The position numbers and the translations under genes were made by a program. This document shows positions 25,766-35,023 of a stretch of 64,000 nt of DNA, piece after piece (position 1 is the stretch's first letter; each line of letters starts with the position of its first letter). A model generated the notes under the pieces. The model had not been told where the DNA came from. It was given only the letters and a program-made list of their open reading frames with translations, and made no database searches. Origin of the DNA: Mycobacterium branderi (lineage in GTDB: Bacteria; Actinomycetota; Actinomycetes; Mycobacteriales; Mycobacteriaceae); assembly GCF_010728725.1 (NCBI RefSeq), contig NZ_AP022606.1, positions 2,976,001 to 3,040,000 on the forward strand. Reading direction: 5' to 3'.

Positions 25766-27609
25766 TGACGACATTGCTGCGTATCGCGACGGCCGGCTCC
25801 GTCGACGACGGCAAGTCCACCCTGATCGGGCGGCTGCTGTACGACTCCAAGGCCGTGATGGAAGACCAGTGGGCATCGGTGGAAGCCACGTCGAAGCAAC
25901 GCGGCCACGACTACACCGACCTGGCGCTGGTCACCGACGGGTTGCGCGCCGAACGCGAGCAGGGCATCACGATCGACGTCGCCTACCGCTATTTCGCCAC
26001 GCCCAAGCGCAAATTCATCATCGCCGACACGCCCGGCCACGTTCAGTACACCCGCAACATGGTGACCGGGGCGTCCACGGCCCAGCTGGCGATCGTGCTA
26101 GTCGATGCACGCCACGGTCTGCTGGAGCAGTCGCGCCGGCACACCTTCCTGGCGTCGCTGCTGGGTATCGAGCACATCGTGCTCGCGGTCAACAAGATGG
26201 ACCTGATCGACTGGGACCAAGAAGCTTTCGAGGCCATTCGCGACGACTTCCACGCCTTCGCCACGCGCCTCGATGTGCATGACGTGCTCGCCATCCCGAT
26301 GTCGGCGCTGCACGGCGACAACGTGGTGACCAAGTCCGACAAGACGCCGTGGTACGACGGACCGGCGCTGCTGTCGCACCTCGAGGAGGTGTTCATCGCC
26401 GGTGACCGCAACCTGGTCGACGTGCGGTTCCCGGTGCAGTACGTCATCCGGCCGCAGACCCGCGAGCATCACGACTACCGCAGCTACGCAGGCTCGGTGG
26501 CCAGCGGTGTGATGCGTCCCGGCGACGAGGTCATCGTGTTGCCGGCAGGCAAGACCAGCCGCATCACCGAAATCGAAGGGCCCACTGGGCCGGTGGACGA
26601 AGCGTTTCCGCCGATGGCGGTCTCGGTGCGACTCGCCGACGACATCGACATCTCGCGCGGGGACATGATCGCCCGCGTCACCAACCAGCCGCGGGTCACC
26701 CAGGAGTTCGACGCGACGGTCTGCTGGATGGCCGACGGCTCGGCGCTGGAGGCGGGGCGCGAGTACCTTGTCAAGCACACCACCCGCACCACGCGGGCGA
26801 TCGTCACCGGGCTGGACTACCGCCTCGACGTCAACACGCTGCACCGTGACAAGAGCGCAACGGCGTTGAACCTCAACGAACTTGGCCGCATCTCGCTGCG
26901 CACCCAGGTGCCGCTGCTGCTCGACGAGTACACCCGCAACGCCAGCACCGGGTCGTTCATCCTGATCGACCCGGCCACCAACGGCACGGTGGCGGCCGGC
27001 ATGGTGCTGCGCGACGTCGCCGGGCGCACGTCGAGCCCCAACACCGTGCGGCACAAGTCGCTGGTGACCGCCGAGGACCGGATGGCACGGGGCCGCACGG
27101 TGTGGTTCACCGGGCTTTCCGGTTCGGGAAAGTCGTCGGTGGCCATGCTCGTCGAGCGCAAGCTGCTCGAAAACGATGTTCCCGCTTATGTTCTCGACGG
27201 CGACAACCTGCGCCACGGCCTGAACGCCGACCTGGGCTTCTCGATGGCCGATCGCGCCGAGAACCTGCGCCGGCTCGCACACGTCGCGACCCTGCTCGCC
27301 GATTCCGGCCACACCGTGCTGGTGCCGGCGATCAGCCCGCTCGCCGAGCACCGCGAACTGGCCCGGCAGGTGCACGCCGAAGCCGGGCTCGACTTCTTCG
27401 AGGTGTTCTGCGACACCCCGATCGAAGACTGCGAAAAGCGGGATCCCAAGGGCCTTTACGCCAAGGCGCGTGCCGGTGAGATCACCCACTTCACCGGGAT
27501 CGACAGTCCCTATCAGCGGCCCAAGAACCCGGATCTGCGCCTGACACCCGCAATGTCGGTCGACGAGCAGGCGCAGCAAGTCCTCGATCTGCTCAAGTCG
27601 CGCAGGTGA
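25765..27609 (+). CDS. cysN: Bifunctional sulfate adenylyltransferase subunit 1 / APS kinase, CysNC
   Basis: 614 aa fusion. Residues 1 to about 430 are the CysN GTPase (P-loop AGSVDDGKST, switch II DTPGHVQYTRN, NKMD) plus EF-Tu-like beta-barrels; GTP hydrolysis drives sulfate activation. From about 440 a CysC APS kinase follows, with P-loop GLSGSGKSSV, and phosphorylates APS to PAPS. The ATG at 25765 shares a base with the cysD stop. The frame extends to 25621 upstream but that is on cysD. The PAPS produced feeds reductive assimilation and sulfolipid sulfation. Confidence 0.95.
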   Translation: MTTLLRIATAGSVDDGKSTLIGRLLYDSKAVMEDQWASVEATSKQRGHDYTDLALVTDGLRAEREQGITIDVAYRYFATPKRKFIIADTPGHVQYTRNMVTGASTAQLAIVLVDARHGLLEQSRRHTFLASLLGIEHIVLAVNKMDLIDWDQEAFEAIRDDFHAFATRLDVHDVLAIPMSALHGDNVVTKSDKTPWYDGPALLSHLEEVFIAGDRNLVDVRFPVQYVIRPQTREHHDYRSYAGSVASGVMRPGDEVIVLPAGKTSRITEIEGPTGPVDEAFPPMAVSVRLADDIDISRGDMIARVTNQPRVTQEFDATVCWMADGSALEAGREYLVKHTTRTTRAIVTGLDYRLDVNTLHRDKSATALNLNELGRISLRTQVPLLLDEYTRNASTGSFILIDPATNGTVAAGMVLRDVAGRTSSPNTVRHKSLVTAEDRMARGRTVWFTGLSGSGKSSVAMLVERKLLENDVPAYVLDGDNLRHGLNADLGFSMADRAENLRRLAHVATLLADSGHTVLVPAISPLAEHRELARQVHAEAGLDFFEVFCDTPIEDCEKRDPKGLYAKARAGEITHFTGIDSPYQRPKNPDLRLTPAMSVDEQAQQVLDLLKSRR

Positions 27610-28334
27610 GCGATCACGAGCTGGCGGCGCGGCTGGCCAGCCTGGCGGGCGAGTTGCTGCTTGCCGTGCGCGAGGAATTGGCCGGGGCGACCGAGGCGGA
27701 GCGAAAAGCGGCGGGGGACAAGCGTTCCCACGATTTTCTGATCGAGGCTCTGGAGCGCGAACGGCCTGCTGACGCGGTGCTGTCCGAAGAGGGCGCCGAC
27801 AACCGGGTGCGGCTGAGCTCGGAGCGGGTGTGGATCGTCGACCCGCTGGACGGCACGCGCGAGTTCTCCGAACTCGGCCGCGAGGATTGGGCCGTGCACG
27901 TCGCGCTGTGGCAATCCGGCGAACTGGTCGCGGGAGCCGTCGCGCTGCCCGCGCAGGGCATCACGCTGGCCACACCCGACGTCGCGTCGCCACCGCCGCA
28001 TTCGGGCCCGCCCCGGGTGGTGGTGTCCCGCACCCGCCCGCCGGCGATCGCACTGCAGGTACGCGACCACCTCAACGGCACGCTGGTGGAGATGGGGTCG
28101 GCGGGAGCGAAAGTCGCCGCGGTCATTCAAGGCTTGGCCGACGTCTACGTCCACGCCGGTGGGCAATACGAATGGGATTCGGCCGCACCGGTCGCGGTGG
28201 CCCGCGCCGCGGGTCTGCACACCTCGCGCATCGACGGGTCGCCGCTGGCCTACAACCAGAGCGACCCGCTGCTGCCGGATCTGGTGGTGTGCCGGCCCGA
28301 ATACGCCGAGGCGGTGCTGGCCGTCACTGGCTAA
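27606..28334 (+). CDS. cysQ: 3'-phosphoadenosine 5'-phosphate (PAP) phosphatase CysQ
   Basis: 242 aa member of the inositol monophosphatase / CysQ superfamily. The metal-binding motif is WIVDPLDGTREFSE, the upstream metal Glu is in VLSEEGA, and the C-terminal signature is QYEWDSAAPVAVARAAG. It closely resembles mycobacterial CysQ (Rv2131c). CysQ removes the 3' phosphate of PAP or PAPS and so controls PAPS levels. The GTG start overlaps the cysNC stop (GTGA). In M. tuberculosis cysQ lies elsewhere and Rv1286 is followed directly by the Rrf2 gene, so the in-operon placement is specific to this genome or its relatives. Whether a second cysQ exists outside the window cannot be seen. Confidence 0.88.
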   Translation: MSDHELAARLASLAGELLLAVREELAGATEAERKAAGDKRSHDFLIEALERERPADAVLSEEGADNRVRLSSERVWIVDPLDGTREFSELGREDWAVHVALWQSGELVAGAVALPAQGITLATPDVASPPPHSGPPRVVVSRTRPPAIALQVRDHLNGTLVEMGSAGAKVAAVIQGLADVYVHAGGQYEWDSAAPVAVARAAGLHTSRIDGSPLAYNQSDPLLPDLVVCRPEYAEAVLAVTG

Positions 28335-28343
28335 CCTCAGATC

Positions 28344-28814
28344 ATGCGGATGTCGGCCAAGGCGGAGTACGCAGTGCGGGCGATGGTGCAGCTCGCAACG
28401 GCCGACAGCGGCACGCTGGTCAAGACCGAAGACCTGGCGAACGCCCAGGGGATCCCGCCGCAGTTTCTGGTCGACATCCTGTCGGACCTGCGCACCGATC
28501 GGTTGGTGCGCAGCCACCGGGGCCGAGACGGCGGCTACGAGCTGGCGCGTCCGGCCACCGAGATCAGCATCGCCGACGTGTTGCGCTGCATCGACGGGCC
28601 GTTGGCCAGCGTGCGCGACATCGGTCTGGGCGACCTGCCCTATTCCGGTCCCACCGCGGCGCTGACCGACGTGTGGCGGGCGCTGCGGGCCAGCATGCGC
28701 TCGGTATTAGAGGAAACGACGGTTGCCGACGTCGCCGCGAATGCCCTGCCCAAGCATGTCGGCCAGCTCGCCGACGCGTATCGGGACCAGGAACGCAAGC
28801 GCCACGGCAGGTAG
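28344..28814 (+). CDS. Rrf2-family transcriptional regulator (Rv1287 type)
   Basis: 156 aa. The N-terminal winged helix is typical of the Rrf2 family ([17 protein letters not shown], recognition region [30 protein letters not shown]). The cysteine triad that binds an Fe-S cluster in IscR/NsrR is missing: there is a single Cys (VLRCIDG). That places it with the cluster-free CymR-like group that controls cysteine metabolism in Bacillus. Its location 9 bp after cysQ suggests it regulates this sulfate-assimilation operon, possibly through the CGGTAA words near the cysD promoter. This is an inference. Confidence 0.85.
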   Translation: MRMSAKAEYAVRAMVQLATADSGTLVKTEDLANAQGIPPQFLVDILSDLRTDRLVRSHRGRDGGYELARPATEISIADVLRCIDGPLASVRDIGLGDLPYSGPTAALTDVWRALRASMRSVLEETTVADVAANALPKHVGQLADAYRDQERKRHGR

Positions 28815-28817
28815 CGC

Positions 28818-29207
28818 TCAGCCACCCGAGCCGTAGGGGCGGGTGATGATCTCCAGGAAATGACCGCCGGGGTCTTGGAAGTACACGCCGCGGCCACCGT
28901 CGTTGTGGTTGATCTCGCCGGGGTGCTGCGCGCGGGGATCGGCCCAGTGCTGAATTCCGCGTGATTGGATCTTGCCGTAGATGGCGTCGAAGTCGTCCTC
29001 GGAGACCAGAAACGCGTAGTGCTGTGGCCGGATGTCCTCTGTCTCGGGTACATCGGCGTAGTCGAGGTCGACGCCGTGTTCGAGTTTGACGGTCAGGAAG
29101 TGGCCGAACGGCACCGGATCCGGTAGCCCGAACAACTCGGTGAGAAACTCTGCGGACTCCCGCTTGTCGCGTGCGGCGACGATGGTGTGGTTCAAAGCAA
29201 TAGGCAT
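28818..29207 (-). CDS. VOC (glyoxalase/bleomycin-resistance superfamily) protein
   Basis: 129 aa single-domain VOC protein with two beta-alpha-beta-beta-beta halves. The N-terminal half begins with NHTIVAA (His7, a likely metal ligand). The C-terminal half has QHYAFLVSEDDFDAIYG and ends with VYFQDPGGHFLEIITRPYG, in which the Glu is a likely ligand. Such proteins are dioxygenases, lyases or resistance proteins; the substrate is unknown. It is convergent with the Rrf2 gene with a 3 bp gap and followed by a second, distinct VOC gene on the same strand. Confidence 0.85.
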   Translation of the reverse strand: MPIALNHTIVAARDKRESAEFLTELFGLPDPVPFGHFLTVKLEHGVDLDYADVPETEDIRPQHYAFLVSEDDFDAIYGKIQSRGIQHWADPRAQHPGEINHNDGGRGVYFQDPGGHFLEIITRPYGSGG

Positions 29208-29291
29208 CTCTCCATTCTGCGCGAGCGTGAGTGTTTGTCCGTCGATACGCCGCGTCTGATGTCATTCTGCGCACGCTCACGGGGGTGGCGA
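29208..29291. repeat. Short inverted near-repeat between two VOC genes
   Basis: CATTCTGCGCGAGCGTGAGTG near 29213 and CATTCTGCGCACGCTCACG near 29263 share CATTCTGCGC in direct orientation and the arms CGTGAG / CTCACG in inverted orientation. This looks like a small mycobacterial intergenic repeat. No promoter was recognised. Confidence 0.35.
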
Positions 29292-29714
29292 CTACTTCGG
29301 CGCGGTCAGCTCCAGGGCGATGTTGTCCGGGTCGCGGAACTCCAGGATGTACGACGGCCCGATGTCTTTGACCGGCTCATGGTGGATACCCAGCTCGTCG
29401 AGATGCGTTGCTGCAGCGTCTAATTCGTCTCTGTCAGCGCATCGGAACGCGATGTGGTCCAGGCCCACACGATCTTCGTCGAAGCGGTCGCTGGCAACCG
29501 GCCGCAGCCCGATCAGCGCGCCACCCAGGTCGTAGATGACGCCACCGAACAGAAAACCCAGTTGGTTGCGGGTCGCTTCGTCGGCGTTTTCGGGAAGCTC
29601 GACCAAAACCGGCCAGCCGAAGACGCTCTCGTAGAACTGCCGGGATCGCTCGATATCGGTGACGGTGAGCCGGACATGCGCGATGGAGGTGGTGGTGATG
29701 GCCACGCGGCACAT
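29292..29714 (-). CDS. VOC superfamily protein (second copy, divergent in sequence)
   Basis: 140 aa VOC protein. Likely ligands are His in SIAHVRLTVTD, His in VGLDHIAFRC and Glu in DNIALELTAPK, a more standard metal site than its neighbour's. The frame is open far upstream, but the VOC fold begins at SIAHVRL. I therefore chose ATG 29714; GTG 29705 is an equally possible start. It is divergent from the luciferase-like gene, with only 18 bp between the starts. Confidence 0.82.
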   Translation of the reverse strand: MCRVAITTTSIAHVRLTVTDIERSRQFYESVFGWPVLVELPENADEATRNQLGFLFGGVIYDLGGALIGLRPVASDRFDEDRVGLDHIAFRCADRDELDAAATHLDELGIHHEPVKDIGPSYILEFRDPDNIALELTAPK

Positions 29715-29732
29715 GCTGCCAGAATCGCGGTC

Positions 29733-30623
29733 GTGCAGATAGGGATGACCATGCCCGTGATGGAACCGGACTTGGATGCGCGCGTGCTCCGTGACTGGGC
29801 TTGCGCGATCGACGAGGGCCCGTTCTCGTCGCTGTGCTGGGGTGAGCGCATCGCGTTCGACAACCCGGAGACGTTGACGCTGCTGGGCGCACTGGCCGCC
29901 TGGACCGATCGGGTACGCCTGGTGACGACGGTGATCGTGCCCCAGTTGCACGACCCGGTCATGCTGGCGAAAGCCCTGGCCACCGGCGACATGTTGTGTG
30001 ATGGGCGGCTGACCGTCGGCATCGGTGTCGGCGGCAGGACTGAGGATTACGAAGCAGTTGGCGCAGATCCGGCGACGCAGACGATGCACGGCATGGCCGA
30101 GCGGGTGGCGGTGATGAAGCGCGTCTGGGCGGGGGAGAAGATCACCGAGTCGGTGCTGCCGGTCGGGCCGACGCCGGTTCAGTCGGGCGGCCCGCCGCTG
30201 CTGGTCGGCACCATCGGCCCGAAGACCGTCCGCAGCGCCGCTGCCTGGGCCGACGGGCTGGCCGGCACCACGTTGGACCTCGACGTCGCCAAGCAAAACG
30301 AGCTGTTCGATGTGGCGCGGATGGCGTGGGCCGAGGCGGGCAAGCCGAAACCTCACCTGGCGACGTCGTTCTGGTTCGCGCTCGGCCCCGCCGACGACGC
30401 CCGCCAGCAGATGCATCGGCATCTGCGCCGCTACATGAACTGGATACCGGCGGAGTATGTCGACGCGATGGCGCCGACGACCGGATTTGCCGGCAGCGAC
30501 GACGAACTGGTCGCGGTGCTACGGAAGTTCGAAGCGATCGGCACCGACGAAATTCAGCTCATCCCAACCAGTTCGGATCTGGTCCAGCTGCGCCGGGTAG
30601 CCGAGGTGGTTGCCGGCCTTTAA
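29733..30623 (+). CDS. Luciferase-like (LLM) flavin/F420-dependent oxidoreductase
   Basis: 296 aa TIM-barrel protein of the luciferase-like monooxygenase family, common in mycobacteria as F420-dependent oxidoreductases. Recognisable parts are the N-terminal strand QIGMTMPVMEP, the LVTTVIVPQLHDPVMLAKALATGDMLCDGRLTVGIGVGG block and PPLLVGTIGPKTVRSAAAWADG. Whether the cofactor is F420 or FMN cannot be decided here. The start is GTG 29733 with ATG 29745 as an in-frame alternative. The family is present in this position but not in M. tuberculosis. Substrate unknown. Confidence 0.85.
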   Translation: MQIGMTMPVMEPDLDARVLRDWACAIDEGPFSSLCWGERIAFDNPETLTLLGALAAWTDRVRLVTTVIVPQLHDPVMLAKALATGDMLCDGRLTVGIGVGGRTEDYEAVGADPATQTMHGMAERVAVMKRVWAGEKITESVLPVGPTPVQSGGPPLLVGTIGPKTVRSAAAWADGLAGTTLDLDVAKQNELFDVARMAWAEAGKPKPHLATSFWFALGPADDARQQMHRHLRRYMNWIPAEYVDAMAPTTGFAGSDDELVAVLRKFEAIGTDEIQLIPTSSDLVQLRRVAEVVAGL

Positions 30624-30654
30624 GTCGGCGGTTGCCACCAGGCAAGCTGGACAG

Positions 30655-31749
30655 ATGTGGGGTAAGAGCGCCGCCGCCGTCATCGTGCACGGCCAGTGCC
30701 CGTTTAATGCGGAAGCGGCTCCCGTGGCGCTGGCCAGTGACGGAATCACACCGCTGGACGTCTTCTACTGCCGCAACCATGGCCCCATCCCCGACATCCC
30801 GCCCGACCAGTGGCGGCTCACCGTCGATGGACTGGTCGCCAACCCGCTCAGCCTGACCTTCGATGAGCTGACCAGCAGATTTCGTGCGCACACGGTCGTC
30901 GCGACCCTGCAGTGCGCAGGAAACCGTCGGGCCGAATTCAGCGAGATCCGCGAGATCGTCGGCGAGGACCCGTGGGGACCGGGGGCGACATCGACGGCCG
31001 AATGGCGCGGTGTGCGGTTGGCCGACGTTCTCGACGCCGCCGGGGTCCGTCGCGCCGGTTTACACGTTGCGTTCGTGGCGCCCGACGTGTCGCCGCTGGC
31101 TGTTCCGGCCCAGCCCTTCGGCGGCTCGATCCCTGTCGAGAAGGCCAGCTCGGAAGAGGTTCTGCTGGTTTTCGAGATGAATGGCCAGCCGCTCCCGAGA
31201 ATCCACGGCGGTCCCGTGCGGGTACTGGTACCGGGATACATCGGGGCCCGCAGCGTGAAATGGGTCAACACGATCACCGTGCGAGAAACGCCGTCGCACA
31301 ACTACTTTCAAGCCGTTGCCTATCGAATCCTTCCCGCCGATGCCGATCCAAATACCGCAGGACCGGACGAAGGCATCTCGTTGTCGTCCGTGGCGCTGAA
31401 TTGCGACATCCTGGTTCCGGAGAACGGTGCTGAGATCCCCGCAGGGCCGTTAACCATCCGCGGTTATGCCCTTACCGATGGCGATCGCGGCATCGCCCGC
31501 GTCGACGTGTCTCTCGACGACGGGCGCAGCTGGCGTCAGGCCACACTCGAGCCGGCGCTCAGCCGGTGGGCGTGGCGGCATTGGTCGCTGACCGTGAATG
31601 CCGAGCCGGGGCCGCTGACGGTGACGGCTCGGGCATGGGACACGGCCGGCAACACCCAACCTGAATCGGCGGCATCACTGTGGAACCCCAAAGGCTACGG
31701 CAACAACTCGTGGCCCCGGACGCACGTCGAGGTCAAAAACCACGTCTGA
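30655..31749 (+). CDS. Sulfite oxidase-type molybdopterin oxidoreductase
   Basis: 364 aa. Residues about 30-220 form the oxidoreductase molybdopterin-binding (SUOX) domain, with the Mo-ligating Cys in VATLQCAGNRR and the RVLVPGYIGARSVKW substrate/cofactor block. Residues about 240-355 form the Mo-co dimerisation (Ig-like) domain (YALTDGDRGIARVDVSLDDGRSW, VTARAWDTAGN). No heme domain, signal peptide or Tat motif is seen, so it is probably cytosolic and needs a partner acceptor. Sulfite oxidation would fit the nearby sulfur genes but is unproven. The start is ATG 30655; a TTG at 30610 would overlap the preceding gene. Confidence 0.85.
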   Translation: MWGKSAAAVIVHGQCPFNAEAAPVALASDGITPLDVFYCRNHGPIPDIPPDQWRLTVDGLVANPLSLTFDELTSRFRAHTVVATLQCAGNRRAEFSEIREIVGEDPWGPGATSTAEWRGVRLADVLDAAGVRRAGLHVAFVAPDVSPLAVPAQPFGGSIPVEKASSEEVLLVFEMNGQPLPRIHGGPVRVLVPGYIGARSVKWVNTITVRETPSHNYFQAVAYRILPADADPNTAGPDEGISLSSVALNCDILVPENGAEIPAGPLTIRGYALTDGDRGIARVDVSLDDGRSWRQATLEPALSRWAWRHWSLTVNAEPGPLTVTARAWDTAGNTQPESAASLWNPKGYGNNSWPRTHVEVKNHV

Positions 31750-31765
31750 CCTGCGGAAACGTGGG

Positions 31766-31838
31766 TGCCCCCGGCAGGATTCGAACCTGCGGCCTTCTGC
31801 TCCGGAGGCAGACGCTCTATCCCCTGAGCTACGGGGGC
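31766..31838 (-). tRNA. tRNA-Arg (anticodon CCG)
   Basis: The minus strand folds as a complete 73-nt tRNA. The acceptor is GCCCCCG/CGGGGGC, the D arm GCTC...GAGC, and the anticodon arm TCTGC-CTCCGGA-GCAGA with anticodon CCG (Arg, codon CGG). The T arm contains GGTTCGAATCC. The discriminator is A and CCA is not encoded. It is divergent from argS, whose product charges it. A -10-like TAGTCT lies on the minus strand at 31878-31873. Confidence 0.96.
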
Positions 31839-31938
31839 GCATGCGCGAGATGCTGCGCCAATGGGCCCAGCCAGACTAGCGCATCAAAGCGGACAGCCGA
31901 CCACCGGAACGGATTCGGGTCGTGAACACCTCAGCCAA

Positions 31939-31944
31939 TAGGAT
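31939..31944 (+). promoter_or_regulatory. -10 element close to the argS start
   Basis: TAGGAT ends 8 nt before the GTG start of argS. Transcription would begin at or within two bases of the start codon, so the mRNA would be leaderless or nearly so. No clear -35. Confidence 0.4.
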
Positions 31945-31952
31945 GGAGCCTC

Positions 31953-33605
31953 GTGACCCCCGCTGACCTGGCTGAGCTGCTCAAGGACACCGCCACCGCG
32001 GTGCTGACCGAGCGCGGCCTCGACACCGACGCGCTGCCGGCCACGGTCACCGTAGAGCGGCCACGCAACCCCGAGCACGGCGACTACGCCAGCAACCTGG
32101 CGATGCAGGTCGCGAAAAAGGTCGGCGCCAACCCGCGCGAACTGGCCGGATGGCTGGCCGACGCGCTCGCGCAGACCGACGGCATCGCCTCGGCCGAGGT
32201 AGCCGGACCGGGCTTCATCAACCTGCGGCTGGCCGCGTCGGCGCAGGGCGTCATCGTTAACAACGTCATCGACGCCGGCGCCACATACGGCCACTCCGAC
32301 ACCCAGGCTGGCCACAAGATCAACCTGGAGTTCGTCTCGGCCAACCCCACCGGCCCCATCCACATCGGCGGCACCCGCTGGGCGGCCGTCGGCGACGCCC
32401 TCGGCAGGTTGCTGACGACCCAAGGCGCCGACGTCACACGCGAGTACTACTTCAACGACCACGGCGCGCAAATCGACCGGTTCACCAACTCGCTGATCGC
32501 CGCTGCCAAAGGCGAGCCGACGCCCGAGGACGGTTACGCGGGCAGCTACATCACCGACATCGCCGCACAGGTGCTTGAAAAAGCACCTGACGGACTACAA
32601 CTCCCTGAGGCACAGCAGCACGAAACGTTTAGGGCGATCGGCGTCGACTTGATGTTCACCCACATCAAGCAGTCGCTGCATGACTTCGGCACCGACTTCG
32701 ACGTCTACACCCACGAAGAGTCGATGCACACCAGCGGCCGGGTCGCCCAAGCCATCGAGAAACTCCGCGAAAACGGCAACATCTACGAGAAGGACGGCGC
32801 AACCTGGTTGCGCACCAGCGCATTTGGCGACGACAAGGACCGCGTCGTGATCAAGAGCGACGGCCGGCCCGCATATATCGCCGGCGACCTGGCCTACTAC
32901 CTCGACAAGCGCCAGCGCGGCTTCGACCTGTGCATCTACATGCTCGGCGCCGACCATCACGGCTACATCTCCCGGCTGAAGGCCGCCGCGGCCGCCTTCG
33001 GTGACGACCCGGCGACCGTCGAGGTGCTCATCGGACAGATGGTCAACCTGGTCCGCGACGGCCAGACGGTCCGGATGAGCAAGCGGGCCGGCACGGTGAT
33101 CACGCTCGACGACCTGGTCGAGGCGATCGGTGTCGACGCTGCCCGCTACAGCCTCATCCGCTCCTCGGTGGACACCCCGATCGACATCGACCTCGCGCTG
33201 TGGTCCTCGGCGTCCAACGAAAACCCGGTCTACTACGTGCAATACGCGCATGCCCGGCTCTCGGCGCTGGCCCGTAACGCCGCCGAACTCGGCCTCATCC
33301 CGGACACCAGCCACCTCGAACTGCTCACCCACGACAAAGAGGGCACGCTGATCCGCGGCCTGGGCGAGTTCCCCCGGGTGCTCCAAACCGCTGCGTCGCT
33401 GAGAGAGCCGCATCGGGTGTGCCGCTACCTGGAAGACCTCGCCGGCGACTACCACCGGTTCTACGACTCCTGCCGGGTATTGCCGCAAGGCGACGAGGAA
33501 CCCAACGAGCTACACACCGCGCGACTTGCGTTGTGCCAGGCCACCCGTCAGGTCATTGCCAACGGCTTGGCAATCCTTGGCGTCACCGCTCCGGAGCGAA
33601 TGTGA
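31953..33605 (+). CDS. argS: Arginyl-tRNA synthetase ArgS
   Basis: 550 aa class I aminoacyl-tRNA synthetase joining arginine to tRNA-Arg. The HIGH-type motif is [12 protein letters not shown], preceded by EFVSANPTG. The KMSKS-type loop is [11 protein letters not shown]. The C-terminal anticodon-binding region includes the VQYAHAR block and ends near the conserved [13 protein letters not shown]. The start is GTG 31953. It is first of the argS-lysA-hom-thrC-thrB run, with lysA overlapping its stop (GTGA). Confidence 0.96.
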   Translation: MTPADLAELLKDTATAVLTERGLDTDALPATVTVERPRNPEHGDYASNLAMQVAKKVGANPRELAGWLADALAQTDGIASAEVAGPGFINLRLAASAQGVIVNNVIDAGATYGHSDTQAGHKINLEFVSANPTGPIHIGGTRWAAVGDALGRLLTTQGADVTREYYFNDHGAQIDRFTNSLIAAAKGEPTPEDGYAGSYITDIAAQVLEKAPDGLQLPEAQQHETFRAIGVDLMFTHIKQSLHDFGTDFDVYTHEESMHTSGRVAQAIEKLRENGNIYEKDGATWLRTSAFGDDKDRVVIKSDGRPAYIAGDLAYYLDKRQRGFDLCIYMLGADHHGYISRLKAAAAAFGDDPATVEVLIGQMVNLVRDGQTVRMSKRAGTVITLDDLVEAIGVDAARYSLIRSSVDTPIDIDLALWSSASNENPVYYVQYAHARLSALARNAAELGLIPDTSHLELLTHDKEGTLIRGLGEFPRVLQTAASLREPHRVCRYLEDLAGDYHRFYDSCRVLPQGDEEPNELHTARLALCQATRQVIANGLAILGVTAPERM

Positions 33606-35020
33606 GCGCACATCCGGCCGGCCCACGACACGCCGAAGAAATCCATCACGCGGGCGCACCACCGCGGCCGCAGACCTCGCAGGAACTGCTCAACCTTGCG
33701 CCGAACGTCTGGCCGCGCAACGCCGTTCGCAACAAGGACGGCGACGTCAGTATCGCGGACGTGACGGTGACCGAGCTGGCGCGGCGGTACGGCACCCCGC
33801 TTTTCGTCATCGACGAAGACGACTTCCGCTCACGCTGCCGCGAGATGGCCAAGGCATTCGGCGGCGGGGAGAACGTCCACTACGCTGCCAAGGCGTTCCT
33901 GTGCACCGAAATTGCCCGCTGGATAAATCAAGAAGGTCTGTCGCTCGACGTGTGCACCGGCGGCGAGCTGTCCGTCGCGCTAGAAGCCGGCTTCCCACCC
34001 GAGCGAATCGCCTTTCACGGCAACAACAAATCGGTCGCCGAGCTGACCGCCGCGGTCAAGGCCGGGATCGGGCATGTCGTGCTGGACTCGATGACCGAGA
34101 TCGAGCGCCTCGACGCGATCGCCGCCGACGCCGGCGTGGTCCAGGACGTGCTGATCCGGGTCACCGTGGGAGTGGAGGCACACACCCACGAGTTCATCTC
34201 CACCGCCCACGAGGACCAGAAGTTCGGGTTGTCGCTGACCAGCGGCGCGGCGATGGCCGCCGTGAAACGCGTCTTCGCCACCGACAACCTCAGACTGGTT
34301 GGGCTGCATAGTCATATCGGTTCGCAGATCTTCGACGTGGCGGGGTTCGAGCTGGCCGCACACCGCGTCATCGGCCTGCTTCACGACATCGTCGCCGAGT
34401 TCGGTGTCGACAAGACGTCGCAGATCTCAACCGTCGACCTCGGTGGCGGTCTTGGGATCTCGTACCTGCCACCCGACGATCCGCCGCCGCTCAGCGATTT
34501 GGCGGCCAAGCTCGGCGCGATCGTGCGCAATGAATCCGCTGCGGTCGGCCTGCCGGCGCCCCGGCTCATCGTCGAACCCGGCCGGGCGATCGCCGGGCCC
34601 GGGACCATCACGCTCTACGAGGTCGGCACAGTCAAGGACGTCGACGTGAGCGCGACGGCACGGCGCCGCTACGTCAGCGTCGACGGCGGCATGAGCGACA
34701 ACATCCGCACCGCGCTCTACGCCGCGGAGTACGACGTCCGGCTGGTCTCCAGGACCAGCGACGCCGAGCCAACGCTGGCCCGCGTGGTCGGAAAGCACTG
34801 CGAGAGCGGCGATATCGTCGTGCGTGATGCCTGGGTTCCGGCAGACCTGCAACCCGGCGACCTGGTGGCCGTGGCGGCAACCGGCGCATATTGCTACTCG
34901 CTGTCGAGCCGCTACAACCTGATCGGCCGCCCGGCAGTGGTGGCCGTGCGCGACGGACAGGCCAGACTGGTCCTGCGCCGGGAGACGGTCGATGACCTGT
35001 TGAGCTTGGAGGTGAGGTGA
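33602..35020 (+). CDS. lysA: Diaminopimelate decarboxylase LysA
   Basis: 472 aa PLP-dependent fold-type III decarboxylase making L-lysine from meso-diaminopimelate. The PLP lysine is in [10 protein letters not shown]. Other conserved blocks are [40 protein letters not shown] and the substrate-binding CESGD. The GTG at 33602 overlaps the argS stop, giving about 25 residues more at the N-terminus than M. tuberculosis LysA (447 aa). An internal start could be the true one. Operon position is conserved. Confidence 0.94.
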   Translation: MSAHPAGPRHAEEIHHAGAPPRPQTSQELLNLAPNVWPRNAVRNKDGDVSIADVTVTELARRYGTPLFVIDEDDFRSRCREMAKAFGGGENVHYAAKAFLCTEIARWINQEGLSLDVCTGGELSVALEAGFPPERIAFHGNNKSVAELTAAVKAGIGHVVLDSMTEIERLDAIAADAGVVQDVLIRVTVGVEAHTHEFISTAHEDQKFGLSLTSGAAMAAVKRVFATDNLRLVGLHSHIGSQIFDVAGFELAAHRVIGLLHDIVAEFGVDKTSQISTVDLGGGLGISYLPPDDPPPLSDLAAKLGAIVRNESAAVGLPAPRLIVEPGRAIAGPGTITLYEVGTVKDVDVSATARRRYVSVDGGMSDNIRTALYAAEYDVRLVSRTSDAEPTLARVVGKHCESGDIVVRDAWVPADLQPGDLVAVAATGAYCYSLSSRYNLIGRPAVVAVRDGQARLVLRRETVDDLLSLEVR

Positions 35021-35023
35021 GGC

